Below, piece by piece: positions 8,048 to 13,770 of a stretch of DNA of 13,770 nt. The stretch's first letter is position 1. Each line of letters begins with the position of its first letter. Both the position numbers and the translations under genes were made by a program. This stretch comes from Bacteroides sp. (GTDB lineage: Bacteria > Bacteroidota > Bacteroidia > Bacteroidales > SM23-62), in assembly GCA_030592145.1 (NCBI GenBank), contig JAUVKJ010000013.1:1-13770 (forward strand), given 5' to 3'. Below the pieces are notes generated by a model. That model made no database searches. It saw only the letters and a list, made by a program, of their open reading frames with translations, and was not told the origin of the DNA.

Positions 8048-8257
8048 GAATGCTGTTTATGTTTCCGGTATCAAAATTCATAAATCCGGACATTAATAAA
8101 AAATGATCAGGCATGAAATCTTTACAGTGTTTAAAGTTTTTTGATGAATATTGTGTTTGGCGAGATGAAATTTACATAAATTTATCAGAAATAGCGCTGG
8201 CATGGTATTTGGATATTAGTTCACCAGTAAAACTATTTTGCATAAAAACATAAAGCC
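8048..8257. promoter_or_regulatory. Divergent intergenic region with candidate promoters
   Basis: AT-rich 210-bp region between the divergently transcribed lipoprotein operon and the 789-residue secreted protein. For the + strand gene there are two imperfect Bacteroidetes-type promoters. One is TTTG (8156-8159) followed 17 nt later by TAAATTTA (8177-8184), one base off the TAnnTTTG box. The other is TTTG (8208-8211) followed 22 nt later by TATTTTG (8234-8240), one base short of the box and near the ATG. For the - strand only poorer matches were found. No riboswitch-like structure was recognised. Confidence 0.4.
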
Positions 8258-10627
8258 ATGAAAACACTTAAAGCAATCTCAATATTTATCTGGATCCTGG
8301 CCGTAGCCGCAGCAAAAACTGCTGTTCCCGACAAGCAGGAACCGGAATGGCCGAAAAAAGTGGAAAAGGAATCGTTCCAGATCTCGATCTACCAGCCGCA
8401 GATAAACTCGCTGGAAGGAGATATTCTTGATGCGAGGGCGGCAATCTCTGTTAAGAAAAAAGGTGAGAGGTTGGTATTCGGTGCCATGTGGTTTACAAGC
8501 CGGCTGGTTACCGATTTTGACACCCGGCTTGTCAACCTTACGGATGTTAATATCGAGTCGGTAAAAATTCCGGATGCCGGCGAAGCGGAGGAATCTGCAA
8601 TGATCAGGCTGCTGGAAACTGAAATTCCGGAAATGGACATGACATTCTCACTCGACCGGCTGCTAACCAGCCTGGAGATGGTTGAAAAATCCAATGTATT
8701 ATCAGAGCAGTTCAACCATGCCCCGCCAAAGATCTATTTCGAGGACGAAGCGGCTGTGCTGGTCCTGATCGACGGGGAGCCCATCCTGGAGGATATTGAG
8801 GATACAAAGATCCAGTATGTTGCCAATACTCCGTATTTTATCCTATACAATAAGGCGGACAGATTCTTTTACCTGAAAGGAGGTGACTGGTGGTACAGGG
8901 CCGGCAGGGTAGAGGATACCTGGCGGAAAATAGATAATCCTCCCAACTCAATTCTCCAGATCACACCGACGGAGGATATACCGGAGACAGACGTTGACTC
9001 CATTGCACGCACGCTGGATTATCCGCCGAAGTTAATTCTCAGCAAGGTACCGGCCGAGCTTATCATCACAGACGGTGAACCGGATTTTGCCGCCCTTGAA
9101 GGCACCGATCTTCTATATGTGAGAAATACGGAAAGCGAGATACTGATGGATATCAATTCCCAGGGATATTATGTACTTATAGCCGGCCGGTGGTACAGGT
9201 CAAAATCACTGGATTCGGAAGACTGGGCATTTGTAAATCCGGATGATCTTCCTGAAGGTTTTGCCAGCATTAACACCGATTCGGAGATGGGAAGTGTACG
9301 ATCATCCGTGCCCAATACCCGGGAAGCAAAAGAAGCCATGCTGGAGAACGAGATTCCCCAGACCGCTGAAATCGATCGTAAAAAAGCAAGCGTTGAAGTT
9401 GTTTATGACGGGAATCCCGAGTTTGAAAGGATGCAGGGCACGGAGATGGCTTATGCGGTAAATACGGATAAGTCAGTTCTTTTCATCGATAACCGGTATT
9501 ATTGTGTGGACAATGCAGTATGGTTTGTGTCAGATCATGCCACGGGTCCCTGGCAAGTCTGCGTTTCGGTCCCCAACGACGTACAGTCAATTCCCCCGGA
9601 ATACCCCGTATACAATGTAAAGTATGTATATATTTACGACTATACACCCGATGTTGTATACGTTGGATACACCCCCGGCTATGTATATTCCTATTCCTAT
9701 CACGGCACCATTGTTTATGGGACAGGATATTATTACAGACCCTGGTACAGGACCTATTACTACCCGCGCCCGGTGACCTACGGTTACGGGGTCCATTACA
9801 ATCCGTATACCGGCTGGGGATTCTCTGTCGGCATCAGCTACGGATGGGTCGGGTACAGCTATTACAGGAGACCGTACTATTATACCTCATATTGGGGGCC
9901 CACAGGATACCGCTACGGATACAGGCATGGTTATTATCATGGTTACAATCGCGGGCATTACAGAGGCTATTACCATGGTTACAGTTATGGTGTGTACGCG
10001 AGCAGCCGCTCCGGGTACAGGGCAGGTTACTATGACGGGCGTCGTCATTATTCCCAAAGCCATAATGTTTATAAGAGCAGGTCCACCGGCGTTGTTCATA
10101 CTGGCACAAGGGCAACCACCTATGGTTCCCGGACAGGGTCGGGTGCCACACGCTCCTCCTACAGTAAACCCGCTACAAGCAGTCGTAAGAATAATGTATA
10201 CACTGATCGGAACGGTAATGTATACAGGCAAAAAGGAGATAACTGGCAAAGCAGGGAAGAAGGATCCTGGAAGAAAAGCGATATGCCTGATCGCAGCCGA
10301 TCGTCCGCCACGACTTCTTCAACTGCCCGGTCCGCTAAATCGACAACCGGAACGGCCACTGAACGAAGCAGCCAGACCCGGAGATCAAGCCAGGGAGACA
10401 CCTATAAAAGCAATCAGGGACGCAGTTCATCAGGCAGAACCGGGCAGGATCTGAAAAGGGAATCCCAGGCACGGAGCCAGGGCAGCCAGCGCAGCTACAA
10501 CTACCAGCAGAGCCGGCAGCAGCCTGCAAAGACTTCTACTTCACGCTCACGGAGCAGCAGTTCATCGAAGAGCACGGGTAGCAGCCGTGCGACACAGCCG
10601 TCAAGTTCAAAGGCGCGCAAAAGATAA
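8258..10627 (+). CDS. Secreted three-module, Tyr/Gly-rich protein with basic Ser/Arg tail
   Basis: A 789-residue exported protein (signal peptide about 1-19). After an N-domain (about 35-155) it carries three copies of a 75-80 residue beta-rich module starting near 156, 256 and 375. Each has the pattern VxDGxP, then GTxxxYxxNT, then an aromatic YYxxxxxxWY/WF segment (WWYRAG, RWYRSK, VWFVSD), and ends with W and a proline turn. From about 449 (YPVYNVKYVYIYDYTPDVVY) to about 610 the sequence is extremely rich in Tyr, Gly and Arg/His. The final 180 residues are low-complexity Ser/Arg/Thr/Gln, strongly basic. From memory, the VYVGYTPGY segment is shared with uncharacterised bacterial proteins sometimes labelled carbohydrate-binding family V/XII; I do not trust that as function. 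A surface or matrix structural role binding polyanions is possible. A strong terminator follows. Confidence 0.8.
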   Translation: MKTLKAISIFIWILAVAAAKTAVPDKQEPEWPKKVEKESFQISIYQPQINSLEGDILDARAAISVKKKGERLVFGAMWFTSRLVTDFDTRLVNLTDVNIESVKIPDAGEAEESAMIRLLETEIPEMDMTFSLDRLLTSLEMVEKSNVLSEQFNHAPPKIYFEDEAAVLVLIDGEPILEDIEDTKIQYVANTPYFILYNKADRFFYLKGGDWWYRAGRVEDTWRKIDNPPNSILQITPTEDIPETDVDSIARTLDYPPKLILSKVPAELIITDGEPDFAALEGTDLLYVRNTESEILMDINSQGYYVLIAGRWYRSKSLDSEDWAFVNPDDLPEGFASINTDSEMGSVRSSVPNTREAKEAMLENEIPQTAEIDRKKASVEVVYDGNPEFERMQGTEMAYAVNTDKSVLFIDNRYYCVDNAVWFVSDHATGPWQVCVSVPNDVQSIPPEYPVYNVKYVYIYDYTPDVVYVGYTPGYVYSYSYHGTIVYGTGYYYRPWYRTYYYPRPVTYGYGVHYNPYTGWGFSVGISYGWVGYSYYRRPYYYTSYWGPTGYRYGYRHGYYHGYNRGHYRGYYHGYSYGVYASSRSGYRAGYYDGRRHYSQSHNVYKSRSTGVVHTGTRATTYGSRTGSGATRSSYSKPATSSRKNNVYTDRNGNVYRQKGDNWQSREEGSWKKSDMPDRSRSSATTSSTARSAKSTTGTATERSSQTRRSSQGDTYKSNQGRSSSGRTGQDLKRESQARSQGSQRSYNYQQSRQQPAKTSTSRSRSSSSSKSTGSSRATQPSSSKARKR
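9602..10085 (+). repeat. Tyr/Gly codon-rich low-complexity stretch
   Basis: Within the 789-residue protein this stretch is dominated by TAT/TAC and GGN codons with short irregular repeats such as YRGYYHGYSYG and YRYGYRHGYYHGYNRG. The repetition is of codon type rather than exact DNA units. It opens long spurious reading frames on both strands, which are composition artefacts. Confidence 0.7.
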
Positions 10628-10654
10628 GTCCGGGCCGATCCCGGCAGGCATATA

Positions 10655-11890
10655 CTAAGAGAACAGGCTCAGTTGTTTTTCTCGGGGCTCTGTTCTCTTT
10701 TTATGTTTCTTTCTGCCGGGAATACCGGCCGTTGTCATCCCACCGAATTCAGGAGATTCCTGGTTCTCTTTGTCAATGTACTTTTGATAATGTTCCATAT
10801 TGGGTATAAAGTTTTTTTCAAGTTTATAAAGGAGTGGCACCAGTCCCCTGACGGCCCTCTGCCTGTCATAGATGCCCAGTTTTGCGCGGTCAATCGCATG
10901 TCTCAGGTACTGTAAAGTCTCGTCATAGACAGAGGTTTGTACCGGAAAAGGCTTCCCGTCCTTTCCGCCATGGGCAAATGAAAACCTGGCCGGATCGTTG
11001 AACCTGGTAGGTGTGCCGTGAATGACCTCGCTGACCAGAGTGAGGGACCTTAGTGTTTTGGGACCGAGTCCGTCAAGCAGAAGCAGGTCTTCAAATTCTT
11101 TGAATTTGCGTTCGTAGGCAATGGCCAGGACGGCCCCCAGCCTTTTCAGGTCCACATCACGGTAGCTTACATCATGATGTGTTGGCAGGACCATAAGCCG
11201 GATTTCGTCTATCATTTTATACGGCGATTCATGAGTTATCTGCAAAATGCCTTTCCTTGTTTCAGCAGCCTCAGGGTCTGTGAGGTTCAGTATCTTTCCC
11301 AGGTTTTCCCCGACAATGGAAGTATGCGGTTCCTCCACAAAGGATCTGAGGCTGGCGGAATGCCAGTGGTACCTTCGGGCCATGCCGATGGGGCCATTCA
11401 TTCCCTGCTGAATGACGGACCAGTTTCCGGAATCCGAAACAATAAATGTATGCAGATAGATCTGAAAACCATCCTGAATGGCCGTGTTATCGATCTTGGC
11501 CGAAAGCCTGCTGCAACGGACCAGGGATTCCCCGTCGAGCCCTGTTCGCCCGGAGTACTGAAGCAGTTCATCCGGTGTTCTGAGGGAGTAGGATCCACGC
11601 CCGCCGCATACATATAATCCAAGCTCATGCGAAACAGGATTGATGGCCTTTTTCAGGGCAGCCATTACCGAAGTTGTAATGCCTGAAGAATGCCAGTCCA
11701 TCCCGAGTACGGATCCCAGGGCCTGGAACCAGTACGGATCACTTATCCTTCTCAGGAACTCTTCTTTACCATAGTCTTCAACAATGGCTTCGGTGATCGC
11801 CCTGGCCATTTTTGCCATACGCTCGTACAACCATGCCGGCACCTTACCAGGATGCAGGGGCAGGTCTGCCTGTCCGCTTCGTTTCATCAT
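10655..11890 (-). CDS. DUF763 protein with HhH-like motif and C-terminal sliding-clamp motif
   Basis: A 411-residue cytoplasmic protein of the uncharacterised DUF763 family (COG1415 by memory). Family hallmarks: N-terminal MKRSGQADLPLHPGKVPAWL, SDPYWFQALGSVLGMDWHSSG (D65, H67), QDGFQIYLHTF (D140, H147), YHWHSASL (H175, H177) and PTHHD (H239, H240). Repeated conserved His/Asp suggests metal-dependent chemistry, possibly a nuclease, but none is proven to my knowledge. LLDGLGPKTLRSL (273-283) resembles a helix-hairpin-helix DNA-binding motif. The C-terminus is a basic linker followed by QLSLF (406-410), the classical bacterial beta-clamp-binding pentapeptide, so the protein probably works in DNA replication or repair. 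ATG codons at 11890 and 11887 are adjacent; MKRSG from the second matches the family start better. No clear ribosome binding site. Confidence 0.85.
   Translation of the reverse strand: MMKRSGQADLPLHPGKVPAWLYERMAKMARAITEAIVEDYGKEEFLRRISDPYWFQALGSVLGMDWHSSGITTSVMAALKKAINPVSHELGLYVCGGRGSYSLRTPDELLQYSGRTGLDGESLVRCSRLSAKIDNTAIQDGFQIYLHTFIVSDSGNWSVIQQGMNGPIGMARRYHWHSASLRSFVEEPHTSIVGENLGKILNLTDPEAAETRKGILQITHESPYKMIDEIRLMVLPTHHDVSYRDVDLKRLGAVLAIAYERKFKEFEDLLLLDGLGPKTLRSLTLVSEVIHGTPTRFNDPARFSFAHGGKDGKPFPVQTSVYDETLQYLRHAIDRAKLGIYDRQRAVRGLVPLLYKLEKNFIPNMEHYQKYIDKENQESPEFGGMTTAGIPGRKKHKKRTEPREKQLSLFS
10657..10702 (+). terminator. Intrinsic terminator of the 789-residue protein gene
   Basis: AAGAGAACAG (10657-10666) and CTGTTCTCTT (10690-10699) form a perfect 10-bp stem around a 23-nt loop, ending in a run of five T (10698-10702). 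It is a good + strand terminator 29 bp after the TAA. No T-run follows it on the opposite strand. The whole structure overlaps the last codons and stop of the convergent DUF763 gene. Confidence 0.8.
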
Positions 11891-11903
11891 AATGATTAGA
11901 AAT

Positions 11904-11922
11904 TAGTCAAAAATAATGACTA
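11904..11922 (-). promoter_or_regulatory. Candidate DUF763 promoter -7 box inside a palindrome
   Basis: On the - strand, TATTTTTG (complement of 11908-11915) matches the Bacteroidetes -7 consensus TAnnTTTG exactly. It lies about 20 nt upstream of the DUF763 start, predicting a very short leader. It is enclosed by a perfect 6-bp inverted repeat TAGTCA-N7-TGACTA (11904-11909, 11917-11922), a reasonable operator for a dimeric repressor. No TTTG was found at the expected -33 distance; a TTTGTTTG sits 30 nt upstream, too far. Confidence 0.45.
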
Positions 11923-12058
11923 TATTTTAATCAATAAAAATGAAACAAACAAATCTCCATGAGGAAATTTTATAAAAATGCCGGCTTAGTACAGTTTATT
12001 GGAACTTTCTCATCTCTTCCCGGGTCTGTTCCGGGATTATTGCCTTGTGATATACGGT

Positions 12059-12364
12059 TCAGGCATATTTTTTTCTCTTGGATGCCCTGCCGCTTCCGCT
12101 GAATATGATACCGGCACCGATCACAAAGCCGAAGTTATACCATCCGCCGTTATTATGTACCTCGTACATATGTATACCGTCGGTGAATATGGAAACCACA
12201 AACGTAAATGGAGCGATGAACCCATGCCAGAGTCCCCTCAGAAATCCTGCTGTGGTACCGAAATCACTGGCGACACCTTCCGATGGGTTCCCTCCGGGGA
12301 AACATGATGCAAGAATGATCATCAGAAGAATAATAGTGGCTGGAAGGATAATCTTGTTTTTCAT
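12059..12364 (-). CDS. Small conserved lipoprotein or membrane protein of unknown function
   Basis: A 101-residue protein beginning with a hydrophobic signal and lipobox ILASC (Cys21), so probably a lipoprotein. Two further moderately hydrophobic segments follow, GLWHGFIAPFTFVVSIF (about 44-60) and GWYNFGFVIGAGIIFSG (about 74-90), linked by TDGIHMYEVHNNGG. The tail is basic (RASKRKKYA). From memory, the WHGxIxPF and YEVHNNGGWYNFGF blocks recur in short uncharacterised proteins of Bacteroidota and other Gram-negatives, so this looks like a real conserved gene. No function is known to me. It lies upstream of DUF763 on the same strand, but the 168-bp gap and DUF763's own promoter make an operon unlikely. 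It is divergent from the cold-shock gene. Confidence 0.72.
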   Translation of the reverse strand: MKNKIILPATIILLMIILASCFPGGNPSEGVASDFGTTAGFLRGLWHGFIAPFTFVVSIFTDGIHMYEVHNNGGWYNFGFVIGAGIIFSGSGRASKRKKYA

Positions 12365-12368
12365 TTAA

Positions 12369-12576
12369 TTGAATATTAATGGGGTTTAAATTTATGAAAA
12401 TCCTTTTTAACCTGATCATTAATTCTGCATGAAGATGCTTGCCGGTTATTTTGACATATAATCAGAATTTAACATGTTATTAATAGTTATACTCATAATT
12501 TCTTATTATTTCTCATTATTTCTGGTACCTTTGCGCAATTATTAATTTTTAGTTTTTTAATTTATTATTTTATTTA
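12369..12576 (+). promoter_or_regulatory. Divergent intergenic region and cold-shock gene promoter
   Basis: A 208-bp AT-rich gap. TACCTTTG (12526-12533) matches the Bacteroidetes -7 box exactly and would start transcription near 12540, giving a leader of about 37 nt made almost entirely of A and T before the ATG at 12577, with no Shine-Dalgarno. No good -33 element was found. A perfect 10-bp palindrome TAACATGTTA (12470-12479) lies further upstream and could be a regulator site. TAAATTTA on the - strand close to the small lipoprotein gene is a weak candidate for its promoter. Confidence 0.5.
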
Positions 12577-12768
12577 ATGAAAACAGGTACAGTAAAATTC
12601 TTTAACGACGCCAAAGGTTATGGCTTCATTAAAGACAATGATTCGGAAAATGAGTATTTCACCCATGTATCCGGGTTGATCGATGAAATCAAAGAAGAAG
12701 ATCAGGTAACTTTCGAACTTCAGGAAGGCAAGAAAGGATTGAATGCAGTGAATGTAAAGCAGGCATAA
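12577..12768 (+). CDS. Cold-shock domain protein (CspA-like)
   Basis: A 63-residue single cold-shock domain, a five-stranded OB-fold that binds single-stranded RNA or DNA and acts as an RNA chaperone at low temperature or in growth-phase shifts. RNP1 is KGYGFI (13-18). RNP2 reads YFTHVS (27-32) where the common form is VFVHFS; such variants are usual in Bacteroidota. The family start M-K-T-G-T-V-K-F-F-N is intact and length is typical for a short member. It is monocistronic, preceded by an exact -7 box and an AT-rich leader, and followed 24 bp later by a terminator formed by the end of a MITE-like element. Confidence 0.95.
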   Translation: MKTGTVKFFNDAKGYGFIKDNDSENEYFTHVSGLIDEIKEEDQVTFELQEGKKGLNAVNVKQA

Positions 12769-12792
12769 GATAAGAACGAACTTCTATTGATT

Positions 12793-12834
12793 AAAAAAGG
12801 GGCCGTCTCAAAACAAATTGATTCGGCCCTTTTT
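12793..12834. terminator. Bidirectional terminator between csp and rplS
   Basis: GGGCCG (12800-12805) pairs with CGGCCC (12824-12829), extended by a G-T pair and A-T pairs between the A-run (12793-12798) and T-run (12830-12834). On the + strand the stem ends in TTTTT, serving the cold-shock gene. On the - strand the complement ends in TTTTTT, serving rplS from the other side. The left terminal repeat of the adjacent MITE-like element supplies the first arm. Confidence 0.75.
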
Positions 12835-12985
12835 CTGTGTTTTTCCGAGGATGTTAATTCGCCGCTGCATAATTTGCTTCGCAAACAACGCTAAGGCGGC
12901 TCACCTAATATCCGCTCCAAGTCCAAAAATGGCCATTCACATGTGAAATAGATACAGAGTTGCCCACTTATGAGACAGCCCCTTT
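12796..12985. mobile_element. MITE-like non-autonomous element or IS remnant
   Basis: The ends form imperfect terminal inverted repeats. The left end AAAGGGGCCGTCTCAAAA (12796-12813) and the complement of the right end AAAGGGGCTGTCTCATAA (12985-12968) agree at 16 of 18 positions. Ends of GGGGCTGTCTCA type occur in insertion sequences (IS1182-like ones, from memory). The 190-bp unit has no reading frame worth calling. It carries internal hairpins, TTTGC-TTC-GCAAA (12873-12885) nested in CGCC (12860-12863)/GGCG (12895-12898). No convincing target duplication was seen. It fills nearly all the space between the cold-shock gene and rplS, 3 bp from the rplS stop. Confidence 0.65.
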
Positions 12986-12988
12986 ATC

Positions 12989-13360
12989 TTATTCGCTATT
13001 TTTAGCCGGAGTTGTAATTCTTTTTTCCTGAATACGGGCTTTTTTGCCGGTTCTTCCACGGAGATAAAAGATCCTGGCCCTGCGAACATGTCCTTTTTTA
13101 TTTACATCAATCTTATCAATAAAGGGGGAGGAAATGGGAAAGATCCTTTCCACACCAAAGTTTCCGGACATTTTTCGAACGGTAAATGTTTCGCTGATGC
13201 CGGATCCCCTGCGCTGCAGTACAACGCCGCGGAATTGTTGTATCCTTTCCTTGTTCCCTTCCCTGATCTTATAATGAACAGTGATCGTATCACCCGAATT
13301 GAACGAAGGGAGATTGGCTTCCTTCGTAAATTCCTGCTCAGCTGTTTTTAGTAAATCCAT
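12989..13360 (-). CDS. rplS: 50S ribosomal protein L19
   Basis: A 123-residue bacterial L19, a component of the large subunit near the 30S interface. The family pattern is complete: [20 protein letters not shown], then [42 protein letters not shown] and the basic [18 protein letters not shown] segment, followed by a short Bacteroidetes-type tail. Length is normal. It stands alone here rather than in the rpsP-rimM-trmD-rplS cluster of many bacteria. An exact -7 box lies upstream, and the bidirectional terminator in the MITE-like element lies downstream. The dipeptidase gene lies 72 bp upstream on the same strand. Confidence 0.98.
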   Translation of the reverse strand: MDLLKTAEQEFTKEANLPSFNSGDTITVHYKIREGNKERIQQFRGVVLQRRGSGISETFTVRKMSGNFGVERIFPISSPFIDKIDVNKKGHVRRARIFYLRGRTGKKARIQEKRITTPAKNSE

Positions 13361-13398
13361 CGTAGTATAATTTTGTATCCCCCAATTTTTACAGAGCG

Positions 13399-13406
13399 CA
13401 AATTTA
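13399..13406 (-). promoter_or_regulatory. rplS promoter -7 box
   Basis: On the - strand TAAATTTG (complement of 13399-13406) matches TAnnTTTG exactly, about 38 bp before the rplS ATG. It would give a leader of roughly 30 nt. TTTG copies lie upstream in the same AT-rich stretch (CCTTTGTAAAAAATATTTG) but closer than the usual 19-21 nt. The box lies in the 72-bp gap after the dipeptidase stop, so rplS can be transcribed separately. Confidence 0.5.
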
Positions 13407-13432
13407 CAAATATTTTTTACAAAGGTTACATC

Positions 13433-13770
13433 CTAGTGTCCTTTTCCGATGACTTTCAGCTTTTGCCCGTCCTTTTCCACGATCTTCTCATACCACCAGT
13501 CCGGATACCCGGGCTGGTCGGGATTGGCAGGTACCTTTCCACCCATTCCATTGTACTGGAATTCACCGTCTGCCTCCTTTTTCACATTCCCGTCAATATA
13601 TTTTACAAGCAGGAACTGTCCGAGTTCCTTCCATCTCCGGAAGGTATATTCTCCCATGCCTGCCGAGTAGTCGGTAATAAATCCGCGTGCCAGTTCAGGA
13701 TCCTTATCGTATAATTCCCGGGCTGCCTTATCGACCGCTTCAGTATTATTTATGTATTTTGTTTCAAGCT
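13433..13770 (-). CDS. C69-family dipeptidase, C-terminal part (5' end outside window)
   Basis: The last 111 residues of a gene entering from the right edge. The frame is open to the edge; the ATG at 13657 is internal. The sequence ARGFITDYSAGMGEYTFRRW, then KELGQFLLVKYIDGNVKKE, and the closing GYPDWWYEKIVEKDGQKLKV match the C-terminus of peptidase family C69 (PepD-like dipeptidases), secreted or cytoplasmic N-terminal-nucleophile hydrolases. The catalytic N-terminal Cys is outside the window, so activity cannot be checked. Family call comes from the C-terminal pattern and is probable rather than certain. It is upstream of rplS on the same strand. Confidence 0.75.
   Translation of the reverse strand, partial: LETKYINNTEAVDKAARELYDKDPELARGFITDYSAGMGEYTFRRWKELGQFLLVKYIDGNVKKEADGEFQYNGMGGKVPANPDQPGYPDWWYEKIVEKDGQKLKVIGKGH

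Noticed and set aside
9502..10454. Long overlapping frames on both strands within the Tyr/Gly-rich region
   Set aside because: They are composition artefacts of repeated TAT/TAC and GGN codons; the 789-residue frame has a signal peptide, repeats and a matching terminator.
12018..12037. TCCCGG/CCGGGA inverted repeat downstream of the small lipoprotein gene, inspected as a terminator
   Set aside because: The stem is only 6 bp, there is no T-run on either strand, and it lies just beyond the stop; too weak to call.
12451..12463. TTGACA immediately followed by TATAAT, resembling sigma-70 -35 and -10 boxes
   Set aside because: The two hexamers adjoin with no 17-nt spacer, so they cannot act together; an exact Bacteroidetes -7 box lies closer to the gene.
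12860..12905. attC-like or integron cassette site
   Set aside because: The imperfect hairpin has no recognisable R and L boxes or core site, and there is no integrase or cassette array nearby; the terminal repeats explain it better as a MITE.
1..13770. CRISPR array, tRNA, rRNA or riboswitch
   Set aside because: No regularly spaced repeats, cloverleaf-like sequences or recognisable aptamers were seen in any intergenic stretch.

Overview
The window reads as chromosomal DNA of a Bacteroidota bacterium, probably a free-living, polysaccharide-degrading lineage. The signs are lipoprotein-anchored glycosidases, several copies of the Bacteroidetes -7 promoter box (TAnnTTTG) upstream of genes, weak or absent Shine-Dalgarno sequences, a Bacteroidetes-type cold-shock protein, rplS and a C69 dipeptidase. 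No rRNA, tRNA, CRISPR array or intact transposase gene was seen.

Region 1 (1-5905, + strand) is a tightly packed carbohydrate operon. It holds the C-terminal end of a PKD-domain protein, a GH123-like/DUF4091 lipoprotein, a GH78-type alpha-L-rhamnosidase lipoprotein and a DASS (SLC13) sodium:carboxylate transporter. The genes overlap by 4 bp, are 10 bp apart, and abut with no gap. The first three are AT-rich. The transporter and everything after it are clearly more GC-rich, with the change falling exactly at 4393/4394. The glycosidase block may therefore be a recently acquired piece of a polysaccharide-utilization locus.

Region 2 (5977-6887, + strand) is an ECF sigma factor followed 11 bp later by a small two-helix membrane protein, a possible non-canonical anti-sigma factor or sensor. 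Convergent to it (6955-8047, - strand) are two tandem paralogous lipoproteins of unknown function. Divergent from those is a 789-residue secreted protein (8258-10627) with three copies of a beta-rich module, a Tyr/Gly-rich stretch and a basic Ser/Arg-rich tail.

Region 3 (10655-12364, - strand) has a DUF763 protein carrying a helix-hairpin-helix-like motif and a C-terminal QLSLF sliding-clamp-binding motif, preceded by a small conserved lipoprotein. The terminator of the convergent 789-residue gene lies inside the codons for the clamp motif.

Region 4 (12369-13770) contains a cold-shock gene (+), a roughly 190-bp MITE-like element with imperfect terminal inverted repeats whose left end forms a bidirectional terminator, rplS (-), and the 3' end of a C69 dipeptidase gene (-). 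The most novel-looking items are the clamp-linked DUF763 protein, the ECF sigma/two-helix pair, the three-module YG-rich protein with its divergent lipoproteins, and the MITE that serves as terminator.
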